Part shown: positions 24,205 to 32,300 of the stretch, in pieces
Layout: the number at the start of each line of letters is the position of its first letter
Position numbering within the stretch: the stretch's first letter is position 1
From: CAYMRB01 sp964392615
GTDB lineage: Bacteria; Planctomycetota; UBA8108
Direction of reading: 5' to 3'
NCBI GenBank assembly: GCA_964392615.1
Contig: CAYMRB010000044.1
Span: 1-35,155, forward strand
Length of the DNA stretch: 35,155 nucleotides
Notes under the pieces: model-generated
Seen by the model: the letters and a program-made list of their open reading frames with translations, nothing else
Told to the model about the DNA's origin: nothing
The model's database searches: none
Position numbers and translations under genes: made by a program

Positions 24205-25414
24205 GTCGACAGTCTACACGGACGGCGGCACAAGCGGCGAACGGGAGCCGGGCAAGCGGTGGGTGTGTCCGGACTGCGGTGAACGCATCGACGGTCACTT
24301 CACGAGCTGCTGGAAGTGCAGCGGCGAGGGGGCACCAGTGGAGAACGACGCGGAGGCGAATCGCGGAGCGGCGTTTCCGTGGCGGCTCGCGGGCTTCGTC
24401 CTGAGGTACGGCCTCGCGGTCGCGATCGGCATCGGGATCGGCTACGAGGTCTGCGAGATCAGCGGCCGGTTCGAACGCGATCGCGACGGCGACGGGCGAA
24501 TCGACGTGTGGCATGCGCCGAGCGGCAGCGCGTACGACAACAACGGCGACGGAACGCCCGACAGCTATTCGTACGGCCGTCGGACGGAGTCAGACGAGAA
24601 CTTCGACGGCGAGATCGACACTCGGGTTTGGTTCGACGAGCTGGGCGAGGTGGAGCGTCTGGAAAACGACCGGAACTTCGACGGCGAGGTCGACGAGTGG
24701 GCCTGGCACGACGAGCCCGGCCACATGAGGCGGTCGAAGACGGACCACGATTTCGACGGCAAGGCGGATTACTGGAGTTGGCACGGCGAGCACGACCACC
24801 TGGAGCGTTCGGAGCGGGACTCGAACTTCGATGGCCGGGTTGACGTCTGGACGTGGTACGGCGAGCAGGGGGCGACGCAGCGCTCGGAGTCGGACACCGA
24901 CTTCGACGGCAAGGTCGACTTCTGGAGTTGGTACGACGAGCTGGGTAGTCTGGCGCGCTCGGAATCGGACACCGATTTCGACGGCACGGTCGACGACAAG
25001 TCCTGGTACGAGGACTCCCGGATGACGCGGTCGGAAGCGGACACCAACTACGACGGCACGGTCGATTTCCGATCCTGGTACGAGGAGTCTCGGATGACCC
25101 GATCGGAGGTGGACGACAACCACGACGGCAAGGTGGACGGCTGGCAATGGTACGACCAGCTTGAACGTTTCGATCGCGCCGAGTCCGACTCCGACTTCGA
25201 CGGCGAGCCCGACTGGTTCGAGGAGTACGTCGACGGGAAGCCGTCGATCGCCCGTTCCCGCCGTGGCGGTCGCGACGGAGTCGTTGTCGTCGAACGTCAC
25301 TACAAGGACGCTGTTCCTACCCACGAGCTCGTCGACGAGGACGAGGACGGCACCTTCGACCTGCGCATCGACTACGACTACCTCGGCAAGGAAACCGCGC
25401 GCAAGCGGCTCTGA
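24203..25414 (+). CDS. Zinc-ribbon membrane protein with DxDxDG tandem repeats
   Basis: A 403-residue protein I cannot name. Residues about 20-45 are a zinc ribbon with two CxxC knuckles (WVCPDCGERIDGHFTSCWKC). A hydrophobic segment at about 67-84 (VLRYGLAVAIGIGIGYEV) is a probable single transmembrane helix. Residues about 90-400 consist of roughly ten units of 24-25 residues, each with a calcium-loop-like core such as DTDFDGKVDFWSWYDELG or DSNFDGRVDVWTWYGEQG, then an RSE-type end. The cores resemble EF-hand-like or thrombospondin type 3 loops, so calcium binding outside the membrane is plausible. The aromatic W-x-W/Y pattern also recalls YwqK/MORN-type repeats. A cytoplasmic ribbon coupled to an external Ca-binding array suggests a sensor or surface protein; this is inference. 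It converges with trpS, six bases between stops. Confidence 0.75.
   Translation: MSTVYTDGGTSGEREPGKRWVCPDCGERIDGHFTSCWKCSGEGAPVENDAEANRGAAFPWRLAGFVLRYGLAVAIGIGIGYEVCEISGRFERDRDGDGRIDVWHAPSGSAYDNNGDGTPDSYSYGRRTESDENFDGEIDTRVWFDELGEVERLENDRNFDGEVDEWAWHDEPGHMRRSKTDHDFDGKADYWSWHGEHDHLERSERDSNFDGRVDVWTWYGEQGATQRSESDTDFDGKVDFWSWYDELGSLARSESDTDFDGTVDDKSWYEDSRMTRSEADTNYDGTVDFRSWYEESRMTRSEVDDNHDGKVDGWQWYDQLERFDRAESDSDFDGEPDWFEEYVDGKPSIARSRRGGRDGVVVVERHYKDAVPTHELVDEDEDGTFDLRIDYDYLGKETARKRL
24590..25260 (+). repeat. Coding tandem repeat, about 75-base unit, DxDxDGxxD
   Basis: Nine or so units of 72-78 bases in phase with the reading frame. Each contains a version of gacttcgacggcaaggtcga and a TGG-rich stretch. 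Units differ at many third positions, which indicates old duplication kept by selection on the protein. Adjacent units near 24890-25110 are the most alike. Confidence 0.8.
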
Positions 25415-25420
25415 GCCGGC

Positions 25421-26410
25421 CTACCGCAGCCCGACCGCGCGATACACCCGGTCGACCGTCGCCGTCGCCGTCTCGCGCGCCCGTTCCGCACCCTGCTTCA
25501 GGATCGCGTAGACCGCGTCGGGATCCTTCGCGAGCTCCTCGCGCTTGTCGCGGAACGGCTCGAAGTACTCCATCACCTTCGCGAGCAGCGCCTTCTTCGC
25601 GTCGCCGTAGCCGTAGCCTCCCTTGTGGAAGCGGTCGGCCATCTCCTCGCACTCGGCGTCGGTCGCGAACAGCGTGTAGAGCTGGTAGACGTTGTTGCCT
25701 TCGGGGTCCTTCGGCTCCTCGACGGTCTTCGAGTCGGTCACGATGCCCATGATCGATTTCTTCAGCCGCTTCTTGCCGGCGAACATCTCGATCGTGTTGT
25801 CGTAGCTCTTCGACATCTTCTGGCCGTCGACGCCGGGGACGACCGCGGTCGCCTCCTCGACTTGCGCCTCGGGGATGACGAGGACCGGATCGTCGGCGCT
25901 CGCGTAGATGTGGTTGAAGCGCTGCGCGATGTCGCGCGTGACCTCGACGTGCTGGATCTGGTCCTTGCCGACCGGCACGCGGTGCGAGTCGTAGATCAGG
26001 ATGTCGGCCGCCATCAGCACCGGGTACGCGAACAGGCCGTGGTCCGCCGCGATGCCCTTCGCGGTCTTGTCCTTGAAGCTGTGGCAGCGCTCGAGGAGAC
26101 CCATCGGCGTCAGCGTCGACAGGACCCACGCGAGCTCCTGCACCTCGGGCACCTCCGAGTGGCGGAAGAACACCGTGCGCTCCGGGTCGAGCCCGAGCGC
26201 AAGGTAGTCGAGCGCGACGCCGAGGACGTTATCACGCAGCGTCGCGGCGTCCTTGATCGTCGTCAGCGCGTGGTAGTCGGCGATGAAGTAGTAGCAGTCG
26301 CCACCGCCGCTGAGGACGCGCTCCTGCGCCTCGATGTGCTGCTTGATCGCGCCGAAGTAATTGCCGAGGTGGAGGACGCCGGACGGCTGGATGCCGGACA
26401 GATAGCGCAT
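25421..26410 (-). CDS. trpS: Tryptophanyl-tRNA synthetase
   Basis: Class I aminoacyl-tRNA synthetase that charges tRNA-Trp in the cytoplasm. The 329-residue length is normal for the bacterial enzyme. The ATP-binding HIGH-type motif is in SGIQPSGVLHLGNYFGAIK, and the KMSKS motif is at residues 198-202 in KMSKSYDN. Other family blocks are visible, including YFIADYHALT, PVLMAADILIYD and VGKDQIQHVEVTRDIAQRFN. The start MRYLSGIQPSG fits family members closely. It follows the YkgJ-like gene by 42 bases on the same strand, so the two are probably co-transcribed. Nothing in the coding sequence is unusual. Confidence 0.97.
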   Translation of the reverse strand: MRYLSGIQPSGVLHLGNYFGAIKQHIEAQERVLSGGGDCYYFIADYHALTTIKDAATLRDNVLGVALDYLALGLDPERTVFFRHSEVPEVQELAWVLSTLTPMGLLERCHSFKDKTAKGIAADHGLFAYPVLMAADILIYDSHRVPVGKDQIQHVEVTRDIAQRFNHIYASADDPVLVIPEAQVEEATAVVPGVDGQKMSKSYDNTIEMFAGKKRLKKSIMGIVTDSKTVEEPKDPEGNNVYQLYTLFATDAECEEMADRFHKGGYGYGDAKKALLAKVMEYFEPFRDKREELAKDPDAVYAILKQGAERARETATATVDRVYRAVGLR

Positions 26411-26452
26411 GATCGGTCTCGTGGTGGTCGCTCGGGTTGCGCGTCGCGTCGG

Positions 26453-27052
26453 TCAGTCGCTGAGGACTTCGACGTCCTCCAGCGCGACGAAGTCGTCGCA
26501 CGTCCGCATGTCGAACGAGCGGCAGATCTCCGGCCGGTGCTCGTAGACGGAGCAACGCCAGCGATCCTGATCGTCCTGCTTGAGGAACATGCACTTCTCC
26601 TCGCCGTCGTCGTCTTCGTCGCAAGCGAGTTGGTACGGGTAGTCCTCGCACCAGTCGACGGCGTCGACGAGGTGCTTCTTCGCGAGCGCGCTCGGCGACA
26701 TCCCGAGTCCCGCGGCGAGGCGCTCGGCGTCGCTGCGCTTGACGAGCACGTTGTACTTGCGGCAGCACGACGAGCTCTCACACGAGTCGCAGTGGATGGC
26801 CTCGCGGTCCGGATCGGCCTCCATCACGCGGCGGCGGACGACGTCGAAGAGCTCGCGACACGCCTCCTGGAGCTCCTCGTCCTGGTAGACGTCCAGCGTG
26901 CGCGAGGCGCGCAGAGTCGTCTGCCAGCGGTTCGTCGTCTGCTCGCAGGGCAGGTCGAACTCGACCTCGAGGTCGCCCGATTGGTTCAACGACAGGAGGT
27001 GGATCGACAGCCCGTTGAGGGGGAAGTCGATATGTGGGTGGTCCTTCTTCAT
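26453..27052 (-). CDS. YkgJ-family cysteine-cluster protein
   Basis: A 199-residue cytoplasmic protein of the YkgJ/CxxCxxCC (zinc- or iron-chelating) family. The cysteine cluster is in CDSCESSSCCRKYNVLVKRS, followed by spaced cysteines in ACDEDD, KCMF, RCSVYEHRPEICRSF and the C-terminal CDD. The RPxxCRxF block is the family hallmark. The N-terminal 80 residues (FPLNGLSIHLLSLNQSGDLE) are an extra domain not found in minimal members. The exact function of the family is not established; metal binding is the usual assumption. It lies directly upstream of trpS and has a candidate promoter at 27116-27143. Confidence 0.8.
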   Translation of the reverse strand: MKKDHPHIDFPLNGLSIHLLSLNQSGDLEVEFDLPCEQTTNRWQTTLRASRTLDVYQDEELQEACRELFDVVRRRVMEADPDREAIHCDSCESSSCCRKYNVLVKRSDAERLAAGLGMSPSALAKKHLVDAVDWCEDYPYQLACDEDDDGEEKCMFLKQDDQDRWRCSVYEHRPEICRSFDMRTCDDFVALEDVEVLSD

Positions 27053-27115
27053 GCGGTGTTCGGCGCCGGGTCGGGTGGGCTCTGCGGGCTCCGCACCGGG
27101 CGAAGCGAACCGTGT

Positions 27116-27143
27116 ACTCTACCAGCGCGGACGAGGGGGTCCA
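27116..27143 (-). promoter_or_regulatory. Candidate promoter for the YkgJ-like/trpS pair
   Basis: On the minus strand TGGACC (27143-27138) and TAGAGT (27121-27116) are 16 bases apart. Each matches four of six consensus positions. They lie about 65 bases upstream of the ATG at 27052. Confidence 0.25.
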
Positions 27144-27312
27144 GAGCGGGACCGCGGCCGGCGATCCCGGCGGCCCGCTGGTCGGGTCGGACCGCCGGTC
27201 GGAGTCTGCGGCTGCGTTCTCTCTAAATCGCTGCGGGGTAACGCATTGCGACGTTTCTGGCGGTCTTGCCGGAGGGCCGGTAGGGTGCGATCCTGTTCCG
27301 GCGCGCCGAGGA

Positions 27313-27321
27313 TGATAGAAT
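27313..27321 (+). promoter_or_regulatory. Candidate extended -10 promoter for the DHH gene
   Basis: TGA-TAGAAT matches an extended -10 element (TGnTATAAT) with four of six in the hexamer. No good -35 lies at the right distance. It would give a leader of roughly 95 bases before the ATG at 27425. Confidence 0.25.
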
Positions 27322-27390
27322 CCTGCGGAACCCGAACATCGACGGAGCCGCTGTTCCCCCGAGGGTTCTCACGACAGAAGTCGATTGGGG

Positions 27391-27406
27391 GCGGCGGCTC
27401 CGCCGC
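27391..27406 (+). promoter_or_regulatory. GC hairpin followed by TTTCT in the DHH leader
   Basis: GCGGCGGCTCCGCCGC folds into a six-pair GC stem with a four-base loop and is followed by TTTCT, ending 18 bases before the ATG at 27425. It resembles a weak attenuator or a structure that limits ribosome access. No recognisable ribosome site follows it. Confidence 0.3.
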
Positions 27407-27424
27407 TTTCTCAGACACTCGCTG

Positions 27425-28561
27425 ATGCCGACGGCTTCGCGCAAGCGCACCGCGCGACACGACCGACTGCTCCGCTCTCTGGCGGACGCCGCCCGTGTCG
27501 CGGTGATTACCCACGACAACCCCGATCCGGACGCGATCGCGTCCAGCTGGGGCCTCGTCGTGCTCATCGAGCGCGTGCTGCGAATTCCGGCCACCGCGGT
27601 CGCCGGCGGCGGCATCATCCGCGCGGAAAACCGCGCCATGGTCGAGCTTCTGCGGCCGCCGATCGAGCTCGTCGACGAGTTCGTCGCCGAGGAGGGCACG
27701 GCGATCGTCGTCGTCGACACGCAGTTCCCCGGTCTCCTCGACTGCGAGGGCGCCTGCCGGTCCTGCGCGGCCGTCGTCGACCACCACGCCCACGAGGCGA
27801 CCGGCAGCGGCGGACCGAAGAGCAGCGGCGCGAGCAAGGGATCGAACGGCGCGCAGGGCAAGGCCGCGAACGGCAACGGCCGTCGGCTCCGATTCGCCTA
27901 CCGCGACATCCGACCGCGCGTCGTCGCATCGTCGTCGATGGTCGCCGGGTACCTGAAGGCCCTCGAGATCGAGCCGGATCGGCCGCTGGCGACCGCGCTG
28001 CTCTACGGCATCCACACCGACGCCACCGGTTGGGACGTCAAGTTCTCGCGCACCGACCGCGCCGCGATCGCGTGGCTGTCGCAGTTCTCCGATCCCGAGC
28101 TGCGCGGCCAGATCGAGCGGGCACCGATTCCGCGGAGCTACTTCGAGAGCGTCATCCTCGCGCTGCAGAACACGTTCACTTACGAGGACGCCGCGATCTG
28201 CTTCCTGCCGAGCTGCCAGTCGATCGAGGTCGTCGGCGAGGTCGCCGATCAGCTATTGCGCTGCGAGGGCATCGAGCGCGTGCTCTGCGGTGCGGTTCGC
28301 GACGGACGCATGGTGTTCTCGGCGCGCACGGGCGCCGCTGGCGGCAACGCCGCCCATCTGCTCGAACGCACGCTGCGGCGTCAGGGGAGCTGCGGCGGGC
28401 ACATCCACCGCGCCGGCGGCTTCCTGATCCTCAAGGGCGCGGGCAGCCAGCAGGACGTCGAGTCGCGGCTGCGCTCGCGGTGGCTCGTCGCGTGTGGGAT
28501 CGCGCAGCAACGCGGCACGCGCCTCGTCGCCAAGCGCGAAATTCTCAAGGCGCTCGAGTAG
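27425..28561 (+). CDS. DHH-family phosphoesterase (NrnA/oligoribonuclease-like)
   Basis: A 378-residue cytoplasmic DHH phosphoesterase. Manganese-binding motifs are in place: HDNPDPDA (H30-A37), VVVDTQFPGLL, DHH at 119-121 in VVDHHAHEA, and GIHTDATGW. The C-terminal DHHA1 domain contains GSCGGHIHRAGGF, the GGxxxxAGG substrate-binding signature. Close relatives degrade nanoRNA or remove phosphate from pAp. A stretch of about 27 residues rich in Gly, Ser, Asn and Lys (SGGPKSSGASKGSNGAQGK region) follows the DHH motif; NrnA-type enzymes do not normally have such a linker there. The start at 27425 lacks a visible ribosome site. It converges with the redoxin gene, 12 bases between stops. Confidence 0.88.
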   Translation: MPTASRKRTARHDRLLRSLADAARVAVITHDNPDPDAIASSWGLVVLIERVLRIPATAVAGGGIIRAENRAMVELLRPPIELVDEFVAEEGTAIVVVDTQFPGLLDCEGACRSCAAVVDHHAHEATGSGGPKSSGASKGSNGAQGKAANGNGRRLRFAYRDIRPRVVASSSMVAGYLKALEIEPDRPLATALLYGIHTDATGWDVKFSRTDRAAIAWLSQFSDPELRGQIERAPIPRSYFESVILALQNTFTYEDAAICFLPSCQSIEVVGEVADQLLRCEGIERVLCGAVRDGRMVFSARTGAAGGNAAHLLERTLRRQGSCGGHIHRAGGFLILKGAGSQQDVESRLRSRWLVACGIAQQRGTRLVAKREILKALE

Positions 28562-28573
28562 CGCGGCAGAACC

Positions 28574-29140
28574 CTACGCTCTCGGCTCGTTCCCCGGCTT
28601 CCACTTGACGTTGCAGCCCATCGACGGCTGCTGATCCGCTGGCGGCGCGTCGCCGGCGAGCAGCGCGTCGACCGCGGCGATCAGATCGCGGCCACTCGGC
28701 GTGCCGTTGTCCGGCCTCGTCTCGTCGTACTGCCCGCGGTAGTACAGGCGGTGTTCGGCGTCGTAGAGGAAGAAGTCCGGCGTGCACGCCGCGCAGTAGG
28801 CCTTCGCGACCTCCTGCGTCTCGTCGTAGAGGTACGGGAACGTGTATCCGACCGCCGTGACCTCCTCGACCATCTTCTCGGGGCTGTCGGCCGGGTGCGT
28901 CTCGACGCTGTTCGAGCTGATCCCGACCACGCCGACGCCGCGATCCTGCAGCTCCTTGCACGCCGCGGCGAGGTGCTCGCGCAGGTGGATCACGTACGGG
29001 CAGTGATTGCACATGAAGATCACGAGCAGCGGCCGGCCCGCGAAGTCGTCGCGGCGGACCGTCGCTCCGTCCGTCGCCGGCAGCGCGAAGTCGGGAGCGG
29101 GCGTGCCGAGGTCGGGCATCGTCGAGGGCGTGAGTACCAT
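28574..29140 (-). CDS. Redoxin/thioredoxin-fold protein
   Basis: A 188-residue thioredoxin-fold protein of the AhpC/TSA-Redoxin group. After LGTPAPDFALPATDG comes the redox segment VIFMCNHCPYVIHLREHL, with a CxxC (CNHC) at the usual site, then GISSNSVETHPADSPEKM, and a second CxxC (CAACTPDFFLYD) before the cis-Pro-like TP. Homologues of this group share the C-terminal SMGCNVKWKPG motif seen here. It presumably acts as a cytoplasmic thiol oxidoreductase or peroxiredoxin-like enzyme. The ATG at 29140 gives MVLTPSTMPDLGTPAPDF, the typical start; the frame is open to 29182 but without family similarity there. Confidence 0.88.
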   Translation of the reverse strand: MVLTPSTMPDLGTPAPDFALPATDGATVRRDDFAGRPLLVIFMCNHCPYVIHLREHLAAACKELQDRGVGVVGISSNSVETHPADSPEKMVEEVTAVGYTFPYLYDETQEVAKAYCAACTPDFFLYDAEHRLYYRGQYDETRPDNGTPSGRDLIAAVDALLAGDAPPADQQPSMGCNVKWKPGNEPRA

Positions 29141-29237
29141 GGTCGTCGTGTCTCGTGTGCGGGTGGAAGCCGCGGGGAACAAGGCCGCGGGGGCGATGGA
29201 CGTTAGCGCAAAAGGCGCGCGAGGTCGAGATGTGCCA

Positions 29238-29266
29238 CTGGCGTGGGGCGAACGACTTCGTATACT
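29238..29266 (+). promoter_or_regulatory. Candidate promoter for the secreted metalloprotease
   Basis: TATACT at 29261-29266 matches five of six bases of the -10 consensus. CTGGCG at 29238-29243 is a weak -35 at 17 bases. The pair sits about 50 bases upstream of the ATG at 29317 and is the best promoter-like sequence I see in the window. Confidence 0.35.
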
Positions 29267-29316
29267 CGACGACCGGGTCTTGGTCTCACTTTGTCCTCGA
29301 CGTGGGTTCTCAAGCG

Positions 29317-32300
29317 ATGCGCGCAGCGTTCCTGTTCCCCGGCCTACCGGTCGCGTTTGCCGTCGTCCTCGGTTGTGGCGTGCTCGACGCGGCGACGTTC
29401 ATCGCGCCGCGCAACCTCGCGGAGCTCGCGAGCCAGTCGGACGCCGTCGTCCTCGCCCGCGCTCGCCCATCGAGCTCGCACGAGCGCGGTGGGCTGATCT
29501 TCACCGACACCGAGCTCGAGGTCGTCGAGGCCGTGTCCGGTCCGCTCGACGCCGGCGACATCGTTGTCGCGCAGGCTCCCGGTGGGGAGCTCGACGATGG
29601 GCGGTTCTGGAGCGTGACCGGTGCGCCGCGATTCGTCGAGGGCGCGACGTACTTCGTGTGCCTGCAGAAGAAGGACGAGCGGGACCTCTGGATCCCGACG
29701 ATGCTGTCGTGGGGCGTCCTGCGCGAGACGTTCGATGACGACGGCGAGGCCGTGCTCGTCCCCGATGGCAAGCTTCACGTCGAGGACGGCATGCCCCGAC
29801 TCGACGGCGGTGTCACCGAGCGGCTCGTTCCGTACGTTCGTGACGCCTTCCTTCCGCACCTCGCTCGAGTGCTGCGGGGCGAGGAAGCGTGGAACGGTTC
29901 CGGCGTCGAGTCGGAGTATCGGCCGTCCGGCGCGGGCGACGGAGGCATCGCCGACGCGCCCGACGGTTGCTCGTTCATGAATTCGGGCGGCCGCAACTTC
30001 CGGTGGCGCGCGTTCGACGGCGGCGGCACGGCGACGATGTACTGCAGCCTCGAAGGCGATCTGTCGCTCGCCAACCGCGGCTATCCGCTCATCCAACAGG
30101 CGATGGACATGTGGATGAGTGTGTCGGACAGCAGCTTCAATCTGCGCTTCGGCGGCGCTCGCCGAGTCACTCCGAGCTGCGGCGGCGGGCAGGACTCCGT
30201 CAACAACTTCATCCTGCTCAACGATCCGTGCTCCGACATCGGCGATCTGTCCGGCTGCGGCGGCGTTCTCGCCTACGGCGGTCCGCGTGGCGGCGGGTCG
30301 CACTCGTTCGACGGCACGTCCTGGAACACGATCACCGGCTGGATCGTCGTCGTGAACAACGGCTCCGGGTGCCTCGGCAACTCGAACTGGCGCATCATGA
30401 TGGCGCACGAGCTCGGCCACGGGCTCGGCTTCGGACACGTCGACGACTCCGGCGCGCTGATGTACGCGAGCTGCTGCCGCAACGTGAACACGACCGACCG
30501 CACCTGCGGTCGCTACACGTACCCCGCGCAGGATGCGAGCAACGATCGGCCGCAGGCCGACGCCGGCACCGACCGCAGCATCGCGCTCGCGGGCAATCGC
30601 GCGCGCATTCGGGGCACCGTGGCCGACGACGGCTCGCTGGCGAACGTCGACACGACCTGGACGAAGCTCGTCGGGCCGGGTTCGGTGGTCTACGACGATC
30701 CGGGCTCGCTCGACACGGTCGCGACGTTCTCGCGGTCGGGTTCGTACCTGCTCGGGCTCGAGGCTCACGACGGCGAGTTGCTCGACATCGACACGGTGAA
30801 CGTCGACGTCGAGATCTTCGTCGGCTCGAACGCGCGGCTGACGTTTCAGCAGGGCGTCGATGGCTACTCCGGCACGCGCGACACGACGATTCAAGAGAAC
30901 GCTCCGGCGGCGAACCTCGGGGCCAGGGAGTCGCTCGAGGTCGACGCGGACGATCCGGGCGACTCGGGCCTCGCGTCGCAGGGGTTGCTGCGTTTCGACG
31001 GCATCTTCGGCAGCGGTAGCGAGCGGATCCCTCCCGGCGCGGCGATCCACTCGGCCTGGCTCGAGCTGACGACGACGAACCAGGGCGATGGCGCGTCGTT
31101 CCATCGCATGATGGATGCGTGGAACGAGGCGAGCACGTGGGAGTCGTTCGGCAGCAACGGCATCCAGGCGGGCGGTGAGGCTTTGGCCGCGACCGACGCG
31201 ACCAGCGCCGGAGTCGGCGAGCCCGCGCGGATCGACGTCACCGCGAGCGTCGACGCGTGGTCGCGAGACCCCGAGGCGAACCTCGGCTGGGCGCTCCTGC
31301 CGAGCGGCGACGACGGCTGGGACTTCGACTCGTCCGAGGGCGACGAGCCGCCGCGTCTGGTCGTCGAGTATCCGGTCTTCGAGCGGCGCACGCTGATCGC
31401 GATCGGCGACGAATGGGATTACTTTCGCGGCACCGCAAACCCGCCGAGCGACTGGAACGACGCGGACTTCGTCCCCACCGCGGCCTGGCGCAGCGGCGCG
31501 ACGGGAATCGGCTACGGCGATGGCGACGACGCGACGGTGCTCACCGACATGGAAGACCGCTACATGACGGTGTACTGCCGGCGCGAGTTCGCGGTCGACG
31601 AACCGGCCGGGCTCGTCCAGCTGCTCCTGCGGATCGACTACGACGACGGCTTCGTCGCGTACCTCAACGGCGTCGAGGTCGCCCGATCGACGAACATGGG
31701 CGCGCCCGGCTCGCCGGTCGGGCGCAACACCGAGCCCTCGCCGAACCACGAGGCCGGCGCGTTCGAGGACTTCGGCATCGCTGCGGACGCGCTGCGCGCC
31801 GGTGTCAACGTGCTCGCGGTCGAGGTGCACAACGCCGGCGTGGGCTCGAGCGACCTGTCGTTCATCCCCGAGCTGACCGGCGACGTGTTGCTCGTCGCGG
31901 GCGGCGCGGAGTGGAGCTACCTGCCCGGCACCGAGCCGGCCCCGTCCGACTGGAACCAGCCGAGCTTCGACGATCGCATGTGGGCCACGGGCGCGGCGGG
32001 CATCGGATACGGCGACGGCGACGACTTCACCGAGCTCGACGATATGCGCGGCAACTACGTCAGCGTGTTCTGTCGCCGCGAGTTCATCGTCGAGTGTCCG
32101 ACGCGCATCGAGAGCCTGCTGCTGACGGTTGTCTACGACGACGGCGTCGTCATCTGGCTCAACGGCGTGGAGGTCGATCGTTTCAACATGCCCCGCGGTG
32201 CCGTCGGGTGGTCGACCTCGGCGTCATCGTCGGTCGAGTCCGCGCGCGATAGCATCGACATATCGGGCGAGTTGCTGCGCGAGGGGACGAACGTGCTCGC

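Larger units (their letters stand above)
27053..27424. other. Non-coding divergent intergenic region (372 bases)
   Basis: No reading frame here has a start with a ribosome site or any recognisable protein feature. The region separates the divergent YkgJ-like and DHH genes. It contains a possible minus-strand promoter near 27116-27143, an extended -10 element on the plus strand at 27313-27321, and a hairpin at 27391-27406. It is long compared with other gaps in the window. Confidence 0.6.

Noticed and set aside
24590..25260. Periodic repeat that might suggest a CRISPR array
   Set aside because: Units are in reading frame, diverge mainly at third positions, have no invariant repeat/unique spacer pattern, and code a regular protein repeat; no cas genes are nearby.
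29344..31830. 828-codon minus-strand frame opposite the metalloprotease
   Set aside because: Antisense shadow with biased composition; the plus strand carries the zinc site and dockerin motifs.
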